DNA of 64,000 nucleotides from NCBI GenBank assembly GCA_023456105.1, contig JAEYAO010000100.1:123700-187699 (forward strand), given 5' to 3'. Below are positions 55,765 to 64,000 of the stretch, piece after piece. The notes beneath the pieces are model-generated. The model saw only the letters and a list, made by a program, of their open reading frames with translations. It did no database searches and had not been told where the DNA came from. How positions within the stretch are numbered: position 1 is the first letter of the stretch; each line of letters begins with the position of its first letter. The translations under genes were made by a program, and so were the position numbers. This DNA is from Pseudomonadota bacterium. Its GTDB lineage: Bacteria > Pseudomonadota > Alphaproteobacteria > Caulobacterales > Caulobacteraceae.

Positions 55765-55986
55765 ATGGCGGAAGGACAGACCACACGCGGCTCTGGTGTT
55801 TCCAAACGGGGCTTCGCCTCCATGGACCCGGAGCGGCAGCGCGAGATCGCCCGCAAGGGCGGCGCCAGCGTGCCCAGCGAAAAGCGCAGCTTCTCCCAGG
55901 ACCGAGGTCTCGCGGCCCAGGCCGGCCGCAAGGGCGGCGAAGCGTCCCACGGGACGCGCAAGGATGAAGCGCCGCCTGCCGAGTAA
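55765..55986 (+). CDS. KGG-repeat stress protein (YciG/Con-10 type)
   Basis: It has 73 residues from ATG at 55765 with AGGAAAGGA upstream. Two KGG motifs, GFASMDPERQREIARKGGASV and later GRKGGEASHG, identify the family of small hydrophilic, probably disordered stress proteins linked with general stress, desiccation or conidiation in fungi (read in pieces: REIARKGG, GRKGGEAS). No enzymatic role. Third member of the local cluster of tiny stress-type genes, each with an EcfG-like promoter. Confidence 0.87.
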   Translation: MAEGQTTRGSGVSKRGFASMDPERQREIARKGGASVPSEKRSFSQDRGLAAQAGRKGGEASHGTRKDEAPPAE

Positions 55987-56010
55987 TCGACACGCAGGCT
56001 GATAGAAGAA

Positions 56011-56038
56011 GAGGCGGCGAACTCAGGTTCGCCGCCTC
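56011..56038. terminator. Hairpin terminator between the KGG gene and egtBD
   Basis: An 11-base stem GAGGCGGCGAA / TTCGCCGCCTC, loop CTCAGG. T run is short on both sides (CTCCTTGTTT to the right, TTCTTC to the left on the minus strand), so it may serve both convergent genes. Confidence 0.68.
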
Positions 56039-56061
56039 TCCTTGTTTGGGTGGCGTGGCCG

Positions 56062-58224
56062 TCAGTTCGCCGTGAGCGTGGCCAGCGCCACCGCCGGATC
56101 ATTGGAGACGTCGAAGCGTCGGATCGACCATCCGGCGGCCTCACCGATGGTCTCCACCATCTCCCGCGTGAACTTGCGCGAGCTCTCGGTGTGCAACGTC
56201 TCACCGGCCTGAAACAGGAACCGCCGGCCGGCCACGTCGACGCTGGTCGCCCTCGTGGCGCGCAGATGCATTTCGACCCGCGACTGGTCCGGGCGCCAGA
56301 CCGCGCGATGCTCGAAGGCGTCCAGTTCGAAGTCGGCGCCGAGTTCGCCGTTAGCCCGCACCAGCAGATTGCGATTGAAGGCCGCCGTCACGCCCTGGCT
56401 ATCGTCATATGCGGCGGTGAGCACGGCGGGATCCTTGACCAGGTCGACGCCCAGGATGAACAGCGCCTCGTCGCCCAACATCCGACGCGCCTCGCGCAGG
56501 AAGCGGATTGCCTGCTCCGGCTCCAGGTTGCCGATCGTTGACCCGGGGAAGAAGCCGATCCTGCGGCCGGCGCCCAGCGCTTCCGGCAGGGCCGCGAGGG
56601 TCTCGAAATCGCCCAGCACCGGCGCAACCCGCAGGGCCGGGTAGTCAAGCCTCAAGGCCGCGGCCGCGGCGTCCAGCGCCGCCTTGCTGATGTCGAGCGG
56701 CACATAGGCGGCGAGGTCCGGCGCGGCGTCCAGCAGGATGCGGGTCTTCTCGCTCGCACCGGAGCCGAACTCCACCAGCACCGCCTGAGGACCGAACAAG
56801 GCGGCGAGGTCGTCGGCCTCACGCCGCAGCAACGCCGTCTCCTGGCGCGTCGGGTAATATTCGGGCAGGCGAGTGATCTCTTCGAACAACCGCGAGCCTT
56901 CCGCATCATAGAACCACTTCGGCGGCACGGCCTTCTGCAAGCGGGACAGCCCTTCGATCAGATCACGACGAAAGGCGCCGTGCACATCCTCGTCCGTGTC
57001 GTTCTGCGTCGCAGCGGCGTCGGCGGCCATTCGCAGTCCCATGAAGGCCCACCTTTGCTGAGGATAGAAGAAGTTGCGGTATGTGGTTCGGGCATGCCCT
57101 GGAGGCGTAGCGAAGGATCCGCCGCGCAGCACCATCTGGTTGGCCATGAACTTGCCGTTGTACTCGGCGGCCGTGCCTTCCGTCGGCTTGAACCCAGGGT
57201 ACGGCTGATAGGCGCTGGCCGTCCATTGCCAGACCTTGCCCGCCAGGTTGGTGAAGACATCGGGCCGGGCCGCCGCCGCATGCTCCCATTCGGCTTCGGT
57301 CGGCAGGCGCTTGCCCGCGAACCGCGCATAGGCGTCGGCCTCATAGAAGCTGATGTGGCGCACGGGCGCATCGGGATCGACGGACGCGCGACCGGTCAAG
57401 GACATCGTCGTCCAGCCGTCGTCGGACGCCGGTCGCCAGTACGCCGGGGCGGTCCAGCCCTCCGCCTTCACCGTCGCCCAGCCGTCCGACAGCCACAGGT
57501 CCGATCTTGCGTAACCACCGGCGTCGATGAAGCCGATCCAGTCGCCGTTGGTGACCAGATCATGGTCCAGCGCGAACGGCTCGAGGAACACCCTGTGCCT
57601 CGGTCCCTCGTTGTCGAAGGCGAAGCCCGCCCGGTCGGCGCCGATCTCGATCAGGCCGCCGTCGAAGATGGTCGAGCCGCCACGCGGGCTTTCCGCCGGA
57701 GCTTCACGCGGCTCGAGCGCATAGGCTGCGGGATCGAGTGGGGAGCGTGACATCAGATGCAGCAGATCCATCAGGAAAAGCTCCTGATGCTGCTGGTCGT
57801 GATGCAGCCCAAGCTCGAGCAGATAGCGGGTCAGGCTGTCGGTCGGCGCATCGCCCAGGAAGATCGCCATGCGCCTGTCGATCTCTCGTCGATAGGCCAT
57901 GACCTCGTCCAGCGAAGGCCGGGTCATCAGCCCCCGCTCTGGCCGCGCCACCCGCTCGCCCAGCGCTTCATAATAGGAGTTGAACAGCGCCTGGTATCGC
58001 TCATCGACCGGGCGGTATCCCGGTTCGCTCGCCAGAAGCATAGCCTCGAAGAACCAGCTGGTGTGCGCCAGGTGCCACTTGCCGGGACTACAGTCCGGCA
58101 TGGACTGAGCCGCCAGATCCTCGGCCGACAGCCCTTGCGCCAGGTCGGTCATGCGAGAACGAATCCGGCGGAAGCGATCGATCTCGGCGGCCGCGCGGGG
58201 ATCAGGCTCTAGGCGTGCGTTCAT
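56062..58224 (-). CDS. egtBD: Ergothioneine biosynthesis fusion: EgtB (N-terminal) - EgtD (C-terminal)
   Basis: It has 720 residues in a single frame. Residues 1-400: sulfoxide synthase EgtB, with DinB-type iron ligands H51 (HLAH), H142 and H146 (HHDQQHQE) and the FGE-sulfatase domain (KVWQWTASAY, VLRGGSFATP). Residues about 405-720: EgtD (DUF2260 type) histidine N-alpha-trimethyltransferase, starting PPKWFYDAEGSRLFEEITRLPEYYPT (in pieces: PPKWFYDAEGS, LPEYYPT), SAM motif VEFGSGAS, and the FFPGSTIGNLEP segment. Fungal Egt1 has the reverse order (EgtD-EgtB). The EgtC and EgtE steps are not in the window. OvoA is excluded because the C-terminal domain is EgtD-like. Confidence 0.92.
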   Translation of the reverse strand: MNARLEPDPRAAAEIDRFRRIRSRMTDLAQGLSAEDLAAQSMPDCSPGKWHLAHTSWFFEAMLLASEPGYRPVDERYQALFNSYYEALGERVARPERGLMTRPSLDEVMAYRREIDRRMAIFLGDAPTDSLTRYLLELGLHHDQQHQELFLMDLLHLMSRSPLDPAAYALEPREAPAESPRGGSTIFDGGLIEIGADRAGFAFDNEGPRHRVFLEPFALDHDLVTNGDWIGFIDAGGYARSDLWLSDGWATVKAEGWTAPAYWRPASDDGWTTMSLTGRASVDPDAPVRHISFYEADAYARFAGKRLPTEAEWEHAAAARPDVFTNLAGKVWQWTASAYQPYPGFKPTEGTAAEYNGKFMANQMVLRGGSFATPPGHARTTYRNFFYPQQRWAFMGLRMAADAAATQNDTDEDVHGAFRRDLIEGLSRLQKAVPPKWFYDAEGSRLFEEITRLPEYYPTRQETALLRREADDLAALFGPQAVLVEFGSGASEKTRILLDAAPDLAAYVPLDISKAALDAAAAALRLDYPALRVAPVLGDFETLAALPEALGAGRRIGFFPGSTIGNLEPEQAIRFLREARRMLGDEALFILGVDLVKDPAVLTAAYDDSQGVTAAFNRNLLVRANGELGADFELDAFEHRAVWRPDQSRVEMHLRATRATSVDVAGRRFLFQAGETLHTESSRKFTREMVETIGEAAGWSIRRFDVSNDPAVALATLTAN

Positions 58225-58263
58225 GGCGCTGACTCCGACTGCTCCGTGAACGGCTGCTTATGG

Positions 58264-59487
58264 TCAAGGTTCCGCGTTCTCGCGGCCTTTGTCCTTGAAG
58301 CGCCCATATTCCAGACGGGCGATGGTCCGATTGTGCACCTCGTCGGGGCCGTCAGCGATGCGCAGCGTCCGCACCGAGGCATAGAGTTCCGCCAACGGCG
58401 TATCGGCCGAAACCCCCGCGCCGCCGAACGCCTGGATCGCGTCGTCGATGACCTGCAGCGCCATGCGCGGCGCGGCCACCTTGATCTGGGCGATCTCTGA
58501 ACGCGCGCCCTTCGCCCCAACCTCATCCATCATCCAGGCGGCCTTGAGCACCAGAAGGCGGCACATCTCGATGTTGGTGCGCGCCTCGCCGATGCGCTGC
58601 TCCCACACCGAATGCTCGGCCAGACGCTTTCTGAAGGCGGTGCGCGACAGCAGCCGCTCGCACATCAGCTCCAGCGCCCGTTCCGCGGCGCCGACCACCC
58701 GCATGCAGTGGTGGATCCGGCCGGGACCCAGGCGCCCCTGCGCGATCTCGAACCCCCTGCCCTCGCCCGCAATCAGGTTGGCGACCGGCACGCGGACGTT
58801 GTCCAGCACCACCTCGGCGTGGCCGATCGGCCGCTCGTCATAGCCGAACACCGACAGCATGCGTTCGATGCGAAAGCCGGGCGTGTCCGTGGGCACGATG
58901 ATCTGCGATTGTTGCGCGTGCGTCGGCGCGTCCGGGTCCGTCTTGCCCATGACGATGGCGAGCCTGACGTTTGGGTGCGCCATGTTGGTCGACCACCACT
59001 TGCGGCCGTTGATGACATAGTGGTCGCCGTCGCGCTCGATGCGCGTCTGGATGTTGGTGGCGTCCGAGGAGGCCACCTCCGGCTCGGTCATCAGAAAGGC
59101 CGAGCGGATCTCGCCGTCCATCAGCGGACGCAGCCAACGGCTTTTCTGCGCCTCGTCGCCATAGAGGTGCAGCACCTCCATGTTGCCGGTGTCCGGCGCA
59201 TTGCAGTTGAACACCTCGGCCGACCACAGATGCCGCCCCATCATCTCGGCGAGCGGCGCATATTCGAGATTGCTGAGGCCGGCGCCGGTCTCGCCCGGCA
59301 GGAACAGGTTCCACAGACCCTCGGCGCGCGCCGCCGCCTTCATCTCTTCCATGGCGGGCGGCTGTCGGGACGGGCTGTCCGCGACCTGCGCCCGGTATTC
59401 CGCCTCGCGGGGGACGACTTCCTGTTCAAGAAAGTCTCGCAGGCGCGTCTGCCACTGCAGAGCCCGATCACTGTGGCGGAAGTCCAT
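58264..59487 (-). CDS. Acyl-CoA dehydrogenase family protein
   Basis: It has 407 residues from ATG at 59487. FAD flavoenzyme of fatty-acid or amino-acid-derived acyl-CoA oxidation. Landmarks: ALTM-type [13 protein letters not shown] segment ([14 protein letters not shown]), the [31 protein letters not shown] middle region (in pieces: [18 protein letters not shown]), and [35 protein letters not shown] near the C-terminus, with the expected catalytic Glu position not certain. The substrate chain length is unknown. 39 bases downstream of egtBD start. Confidence 0.9.
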   Translation of the reverse strand: MDFRHSDRALQWQTRLRDFLEQEVVPREAEYRAQVADSPSRQPPAMEEMKAAARAEGLWNLFLPGETGAGLSNLEYAPLAEMMGRHLWSAEVFNCNAPDTGNMEVLHLYGDEAQKSRWLRPLMDGEIRSAFLMTEPEVASSDATNIQTRIERDGDHYVINGRKWWSTNMAHPNVRLAIVMGKTDPDAPTHAQQSQIIVPTDTPGFRIERMLSVFGYDERPIGHAEVVLDNVRVPVANLIAGEGRGFEIAQGRLGPGRIHHCMRVVGAAERALELMCERLLSRTAFRKRLAEHSVWEQRIGEARTNIEMCRLLVLKAAWMMDEVGAKGARSEIAQIKVAAPRMALQVIDDAIQAFGGAGVSADTPLAELYASVRTLRIADGPDEVHNRTIARLEYGRFKDKGRENAEP

Positions 59488-59561
59488 GGCGTTCCCCGAT
59501 GTGAAAACGGCGCGGTCCCGTAGGTCCCGCGCCGTCATCCTGTCTGCCTATCGCCGATGCA

Positions 59562-59867
59562 TCAGCGCTTCAGCAGCGGCGCCAGCTTCTGGGCGATCAT
59601 CATGTCGCCGGCGATCTTCAGCTTGCCCTGCATGAAGGCCATCATCGGATCCAGGCGGCCTTCTGAGAGGGCCGTGAAGTCGTCCCACTTCATCGACACG
59701 GTGGCGTCTGCGGGCTTGTCTTCATTGGTGACGGTGTTCGGGACCGACGCGCCGTCGATGAAGATCTTGTCCTGACCGTCGAGGTCCAGCTTCACGGTCT
59801 TGCCGAGACCGGAATTGTCGCCGACAGCGGCGCGGATTTTTTCGGTGACTTGAGCCAGATCGGCCAT
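59562..59867 (-). CDS. SCP2 sterol-binding domain protein
   Basis: It has 101 residues, a single SCP2 domain: starts ADLAQVTEKIRAAVG, later MKWDDFTALSEGRLDPMMAFMQGKLKIAGDMMIAQKLAPLL (in pieces: GRLDPMMAFMQGKLKI, GDMMIAQKL), the family's lipid-binding signature. Binds or carries lipids/acyl-CoAs. Same strand as, and 74 bases upstream of, the acyl-CoA dehydrogenase, compatible with lipid metabolism. Confidence 0.9.
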   Translation of the reverse strand: MADLAQVTEKIRAAVGDNSGLGKTVKLDLDGQDKIFIDGASVPNTVTNEDKPADATVSMKWDDFTALSEGRLDPMMAFMQGKLKIAGDMMIAQKLAPLLKR

Positions 59868-59947
59868 GTTGATCGTCTCCTTGGGACGGTGGGTGGATAA
59901 GGCCTAGCGCGCTCCGCAGAGGGCGCCAAGATCACGTCGGGTAAGCC

Positions 59948-60238
59948 TCAGGCGGCGGCCTCCTTGGGGTCTCCGTCGCGGAAGCGCCACTTCATCACCA
60001 GCACCCAGGCGGACATGCACAGCGCCACCGCATTCGACACCGTCACGGGCCATGCCTCAGTCATCGCGCCGTAAATCACCCACAGGATGAAGCAACTGAC
60101 CGTCAGCGAGTAGGTCCGGAGGCTGACGGCGGATGCGTCGCGCGTCTTCCAGATCTTAAGCGCCTGCGGGATGAAGCTGGTGATCGAGCACAGCGCGGCG
60201 GCCGAGCCGATCACGTTGGCCAGGGTCTGGTGATCCAT
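59948..60238 (-). CDS. SemiSWEET family transporter
   Basis: It has 96 residues from ATG at 60238. Three helices of a SemiSWEET/MtN3 half-transporter, with SAAALCSITSFIPQALKIWKTRDASAVS (the PQ motif region; in pieces: FIPQALKIWKTRD) and later the SNAVALCMSAWVL segment. Works as a dimer, facilitating sugar passage in known members; substrate unknown. It starts seven bases after the small membrane protein stop, same strand, so co-transcribed. Confidence 0.85.
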   Translation of the reverse strand: MDHQTLANVIGSAAALCSITSFIPQALKIWKTRDASAVSLRTYSLTVSCFILWVIYGAMTEAWPVTVSNAVALCMSAWVLVMKWRFRDGDPKEAAA

Positions 60239-60245
60239 GGCCGGG

Positions 60246-60395
60246 CTAAAGGCCCTTCGCCGGGCCGTCCGGCTCATCCGGTTCGCCGTCCGCGTCCTTG
60301 TCGACGAAGTGCGCCGATCCGCGTCTCATGGGAGACAGGGCGAACAGAGCGCCCGCGAGCACCACGGCGCCGATTAGCAGAAGGATCAGTTCCAT
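60246..60395 (-). CDS. Tiny single-pass membrane protein, 49 residues
   Basis: ATG at 60395 to TAG at 60246. The first 20 residues ELILLLIGAVVLAGALFAL form a membrane helix; the tail is hydrophilic and acidic with DKDADGEPDEPD, a DxDxDG-like pattern that could bind a divalent cation or simply be acidic. The ribosome-binding site is weak (GGGC). Supported by coding-like composition and its tight position seven bases ahead of SemiSWEET. Function unknown. Confidence 0.6.
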   Translation of the reverse strand: MELILLLIGAVVLAGALFALSPMRRGSAHFVDKDADGEPDEPDGPAKGL

Positions 60396-60434
60396 GGATG
60401 CCCAACGCGCCAGCGCGCGGGCCGTTCGCTTATG

Positions 60435-61913
60435 TCAGCGATACGACGCGCGGGGCGTGAAGGGCCTGACGCGCTCGTAGGCGTAGCCGAGCGAGAGAAT
60501 CCGCGCGTCCTCCCACTTGCCGCCGATGAAGCTGAGCCCCACCGGCATGCCGCGGTCAAGCCCCATGGGCACGGTCAGATGCGGATAGCCGGCGACGGCC
60601 GCCAGCCGGCTGGCCGAGCCCTGCATCTCGTCCTCATCCTCCGGATCGTTCGTCCAGGCGCGCGAGGTGGTCGGCGCGATCAGCGCGACCAGCCGATGAT
60701 CGCACATCATCCGGTCGACGCCGTCCTCGCCCGCCGCCTTCAGCGAGCGCGACCGCGCCTCGACATAGGCGGGATCATCGAGGCCGCTCGTCTTCTCGGC
60801 GCGCTCGAACAGATCCTGCCCGAACAGCACCGTCTCGCGCGGTTCGGCGGCGTTGAAGGCGATCACGTCAGCCAGGGTGCGGGTGCGGACCTGCGCCGGG
60901 TCGGTGGAGGCCAGATAGGCGTTGAGATCGTGCTTCAGCTCCGTCAGCAGGACAGTCAGCTCCCACCCGCCGATCCGCTGATAGTCGGCGGGCGCCTCGG
61001 TGATCTCGACAAGCTGGGCGCCGGCCGCGCGCAGGGCGGTCAGCGACTGCTCGAACGCCGCACGCGTCTCTGCCGAATAGCCGTCCAGCAGGAAGCGCAT
61101 CACGCCGATGCGCGCGCCCCGCAGCGAGCCGGCGTCCAGCGCCGCGCGATAATCGACCTTGCGTGCGTCGGCCTCCGCGGTCGCCACATCGGCCGAATCG
61201 GACCCGGCGATGGCGCTCAGCACGATCGCCGCATCCGCTACAGTTCGCGTGATCGGGCCGGCGGCGTCCTGGGAATGGCTGATCGGCACGACATGGGTGC
61301 GCGAGACGAGGCCCACCGTCGGCTTGAAGCCGACCACGCCGTTCACCGACGCCGGGCAGGTGATTGAGCCGTCCGTCTCCGTTCCGATGGCGGCGGGCGC
61401 CAGGCCGATGGCGACGGCCACCGCGCTGCCGGAGGACGACCCGCAGGGCGTCCGCTCCAGGTCGTAGGGGTTGCGGGTCTGCCCTCCCACGGCGCTCCAG
61501 CCGCTGACCGACTCTGACGAGCGGATGTTCGCCCATTCCGACAGATTAGTTTTGCCCAGGATCAAGGCGCCCGCTTCGCGCAGCCGCGTCACCAACGGAG
61601 CATCGCGTCCCGGCGCATTGCCCGCCAGCGCCAGCGATCCGGCCGTGGTCGGCATATCGCGGGTTTCGATGTTGTCCTTCAGCAGCACCGGCATGCCCGC
61701 CAGCGACCCGCGACTGGCCGACGCCGGCGCGTCGGCGAACCGGATCACGCTGGCGTAGGCGGCGTCACGCTGTTGCAGGGCGGCGACATCAATCGACGGC
61801 GTCGAGGCGCAGGCGGCGAGCGACAGGGCCGCCAACGCCCCGCCGATCAGTCCTGCGCGTCGTGCGAGCGCGTGCCGATGGTGCGGTTGAGGAAGTCCAG
61901 ATAGGTGCGCCAT
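60435..61913 (-). CDS. Amidase signature family protein, predicted lipoprotein
   Basis: It has 492 residues from ATG at 61913. A lipobox LAAC at C35 follows a long positive n-region with RR, so a lipoprotein facing the periplasm is likely. The amidase signature is complete: catalytic K79 in PVLLKDNI, cis-Ser in the [13 protein letters not shown] stretch and nucleophile Ser in [10 protein letters not shown]. Similar to glutamyl-tRNA amidotransferase A-like or peptide amidases; substrate unknown. It overlaps the 3' end of the DPP-IV-like gene by 67 bases, showing co-transcription with a peptidase. Confidence 0.87.
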   Translation of the reverse strand: MAHLSGLPQPHHRHALARRAGLIGGALAALSLAACASTPSIDVAALQQRDAAYASVIRFADAPASASRGSLAGMPVLLKDNIETRDMPTTAGSLALAGNAPGRDAPLVTRLREAGALILGKTNLSEWANIRSSESVSGWSAVGGQTRNPYDLERTPCGSSSGSAVAVAIGLAPAAIGTETDGSITCPASVNGVVGFKPTVGLVSRTHVVPISHSQDAAGPITRTVADAAIVLSAIAGSDSADVATAEADARKVDYRAALDAGSLRGARIGVMRFLLDGYSAETRAAFEQSLTALRAAGAQLVEITEAPADYQRIGGWELTVLLTELKHDLNAYLASTDPAQVRTRTLADVIAFNAAEPRETVLFGQDLFERAEKTSGLDDPAYVEARSRSLKAAGEDGVDRMMCDHRLVALIAPTTSRAWTNDPEDEDEMQGSASRLAAVAGYPHLTVPMGLDRGMPVGLSFIGGKWEDARILSLGYAYERVRPFTPRASYR

Positions 61914-64000
61914 TGCTGCAGTTGCCTCGGATCGCCGCGGACGCCGTGCCGCTGGCCGGGATAGAGCATCATCTCGAACGGCAGGCTCTGCTCCTGCAGC
62001 TTGTCGATGACGCGGGTGGCGTTGGGCAGGATGACGTTGTCGTCGGCCATGCCGTGCAGGATCAGCAGCCGCCCGGTCATGTCGCCCAGGCGCGGCAGGA
62101 CGTCGGTTCGCGCATAGCCCTCCGGATTGTCCTGCGGCGTCGACATGTACCGCTCGGTGTAGTGGGTGTCGTAGAGCGCCCAGTCCGTGGGCGCCGCCCC
62201 CGCCATCGCCCCGGCCAGGCCCGCCTCGGGCTCGGTCAGGGTCATCAGGCTCATGAAGCCGCCATAGCTCCAGCCCATGATGGCGATGCGCTCAGGGTCG
62301 ACGAACGGCTGACGCTTCAGCCACTGCGCCGCCATGGTCTGGTCCTCGGTCTCCACGACACCGAGCTGGCGATAGTTGCTGGTCTCGAACGCCTGCGAGC
62401 GGTCGCCCTCGCCCCGGTTATCCAGGCGGAAGACGATATATCCGGCCTCGGTCAGAAGCTGGCTCGTCGCCGGCTGCCAGCTCTTCTGGACGCCCGCGCC
62501 GGTGCCTGGTCCGCCATAGACCTGCATCACGACCGGATACTTACGCGACGGATCGAAGTCCGGCGGCGTCTGCATGCGCCAGACCAGCGTCTGGCCGTGG
62601 CTCTGCAGGGTTCCGAACTCAGGCTCGCGCAGCCGCGAGACGTAAGGCGCGAACGGATGGTCCGCGTCGAGCCGGTTCTCCTCGATCCAGCGCACGCGCG
62701 TGCCGTCCATCCGATAGAGCGCGGACTGCGGCGGCGTCTTCGGATCGGAATAGTTGCCGACGTAAGCCGTGCCGGGCGCGTTAACCGAAGCGTTCCACCA
62801 GCCGCCGGCCGGAGTGATCGCAACCGGCGCCTCGGTGCGGTTCAGGCTGGCGCGGAACAGCTGCTGCTCGATCGGCAGTTCCTTGCCGTCGCGCATGGAG
62901 GCCGTGAAGAAGACTTCGCCCGTCTGCTCGTTGACGCCGTTCAGGCCCTTCACCGGCCAGTCGCCGCGCGTGATCGGACGCGCCACCCGGCCGTTGCGAT
63001 CGTACAGGTACAGGTGGCGCCAGCCCGAGTCCTCGTTGGACCAGATGAAGCGGCCGTCCGCCAGAACGTGGAAGTCGTCGTTCAGATCGACCCAGGCGTC
63101 CGCCCGCTGGCTGACGATCACGCGCGAGCGGCCCGTCGCCGGATCGACGCTGAGCAGGTCCAGCCGCTTCTGGTCGCGCGACTGGCGCTGGACGTACAGC
63201 GTGCGGCCGTCGTTCGACCAGTCGACCCGCGCCAGATAGATATCCGTGTTGTCGCCCAGATCGACCTTTGTTCGCTCGCCGCTCTGGAGATCGCGCACAT
63301 ACAGCTCGACCACGGCGTTCGGCCGCCCCGCCTTGGGATAGCGCTGCTCCACCACGGTCGTGCCCGCCCCGGTGATCTCGAAGCGCGGCACGACGTCGAC
63401 CGGGCTCTCGTCCACCCGCGTCAAGGCGATGTAGCGCTCGTCGGGGCTCCACCAGTAGCCGGTGAACCGCTTCATTTCCTCCTGGGCGATGAACTCGGCG
63501 GTGGCCCAGGTGATCAGGTCGCGCCCGTCATCGGTGATCGGCGTCTCCTGGCCGGTCGCCAAGTCCTGCACGTACAGGTTCTGGTCGCGCACAAAGGAGA
63601 CGTAGGAGCCCTTGGGCGAGACCTTGGCGTCGATCTCGTCCGCCTCGGTTTCGGTCAGGCGGCGCACCGATCCGTCGGCTCGCGTCGCCAGGAACAGGTC
63701 GCCCTCGAGCGGCGCGAGGATGTAGCGCCCCTGCTGGTCCCAGGCGTAGTCCACCACGCCGCGCGCGCTTATCCGCAGCCGTTCGCGGCGCGCCTTTTCG
63801 GCTTCCGACAATTCGCCGGCGTCGGGCGCCAACGCGCGGGCGTCGATCAGCTTGTAGGGCTCGCCCTCGCCGGTCGGCGCGGCCCACAGGTCCTGCACGT
63901 TGGCGTCGTCCTCACGCCCCCGCAGGAACGCCACAAGCTGACCATCGGGCGACAGGCTGACTCCCCTCGCCACCGGCCCGATCAGGGCCGGGCTCGAGAA
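61847..64000 (-). CDS. S9 family prolyl oligopeptidase-type peptidase (DPP-IV like), N-terminus beyond the window
   Basis: The frame is open to the right edge; its true start lies beyond 64000. About 717 residues are visible, of which about 450 form the N-terminal beta-propeller (DPPIV_N-type blades, e.g. GRFIWSNEDSGWRHLYLYDRNGR in pieces: FIWSNEDSGWRHLYLYD) and the rest the alpha/beta hydrolase domain. Catalytic residues: Ser in GWSYGGFMSLM, Asp in HGMADDNVILPNA, His in GQRHGVRG. In this family the products are X-Pro dipeptides; the enzyme probably acts in the periplasm. The signal peptide, if any, lies outside. Confidence 0.92.
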   Translation of the reverse strand, partial: FSSPALIGPVARGVSLSPDGQLVAFLRGREDDANVQDLWAAPTGEGEPYKLIDARALAPDAGELSEAEKARRERLRISARGVVDYAWDQQGRYILAPLEGDLFLATRADGSVRRLTETEADEIDAKVSPKGSYVSFVRDQNLYVQDLATGQETPITDDGRDLITWATAEFIAQEEMKRFTGYWWSPDERYIALTRVDESPVDVVPRFEITGAGTTVVEQRYPKAGRPNAVVELYVRDLQSGERTKVDLGDNTDIYLARVDWSNDGRTLYVQRQSRDQKRLDLLSVDPATGRSRVIVSQRADAWVDLNDDFHVLADGRFIWSNEDSGWRHLYLYDRNGRVARPITRGDWPVKGLNGVNEQTGEVFFTASMRDGKELPIEQQLFRASLNRTEAPVAITPAGGWWNASVNAPGTAYVGNYSDPKTPPQSALYRMDGTRVRWIEENRLDADHPFAPYVSRLREPEFGTLQSHGQTLVWRMQTPPDFDPSRKYPVVMQVYGGPGTGAGVQKSWQPATSQLLTEAGYIVFRLDNRGEGDRSQAFETSNYRQLGVVETEDQTMAAQWLKRQPFVDPERIAIMGWSYGGFMSLMTLTEPEAGLAGAMAGAAPTDWALYDTHYTERYMSTPQDNPEGYARTDVLPRLGDMTGRLLILHGMADDNVILPNATRVIDKLQEQSLPFEMMLYPGQRHGVRGDPRQLQQWRTYLDFLNRTIGTRSHDAQD

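Noticed and set aside
56062..58224. OvoA (ovothiol synthase) instead of EgtB-EgtD
   Set aside because: The C-terminal domain has EgtD/DUF2260 motifs (PPKWFYDAEGS, FFPGSTIGNLEP), not the OvoA-type methyltransferase.

Overview
This window looks like a stretch of core chromosome from an alphaproteobacterium of the order Caulobacterales; I infer Brevundimonas or a close relative. The grounds are high GC, the gene order folK-rpoZ-rsh-pyrE-pdxJ-acpS-lepB-rnc-era-recO, a circularly permuted two-piece tmRNA, an alpha-type SspB next to it, and promoters resembling the alphaproteobacterial general stress sigma factor EcfG. Coding density is very high: no gap without a gene exceeds about 240 bases (lon-clpX), and many genes overlap by 1 or 4 bases (TGATG, ATGA, GTGA). 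I saw no insertion sequence, prophage, CRISPR array, toxin-antitoxin pair or defence island.

Layout. 0-7 kb: photolyase (cut by the window edge), kdsA, a DUF3089 protein, parE and an O-antigen-ligase-like membrane protein. 7-16.6 kb: a long leftward run with cell-cycle, RNA-processing, secretion and stringent-response genes (folK, rpoZ, rsh, pyrE, pdxJ, acpS, lepB, rnc, era, a serine hydrolase, recO). 16.6-24.5 kb: NYN nuclease, family 5 uracil-DNA glycosylase, smpB-dapA, a lytic transglycosylase, and a tetR-led BtuFCD-type importer operon. 24.6-32 kb: processive-type glycosyltransferase, two RNA methyltransferases, hrpB, an amino-acid permease. 32-33 kb: tRNA-Leu, tRNA-Pro and tRNA-Gln with recognisable promoters. 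33-42.5 kb: a divergent ketol-acid reductoisomerase relative, DUF924, thyA-mazG-folA, mrp, miaA, an M28 peptidase, ssrA, sspB, a RusA-like gene and fumC. 42.6-54.2 kb: small stress-type proteins, uvrD, and a proteostasis group (lon, clpX, clpP, tig). 54.3-64 kb: a metallo-beta-lactamase-fold hydrolase, a cluster of tiny stress proteins, an EgtB-EgtD fusion for ergothioneine, lipid-linked enzymes, SemiSWEET, an amidase and a DPP-IV type peptidase (cut by the edge).

How the parts work together. smpB, ssrA, sspB, clpX and clpP supply a complete ribosome-rescue and tag-degradation route, with Lon and trigger factor beside it. thyA, the MazG-like hydrolase and folA overlap and form a thymidylate/folate unit. 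rsh is translationally coupled to rpoZ through what appears to be a CTG start. Three GGAAC-N16-(G/C)GTT type promoters sit within 330 bases of one another in front of three small stress-like genes.

The strongest leads for a second look are the EcfG-like small-gene cluster, the reversed-order EgtB-EgtD fusion, the CTG start of rsh, the unusual tmRNA tag, and the divergent KARI paralogue whose coding start overlaps a head-to-head neighbour. None of these amounts to a clearly new biological system on sequence alone.
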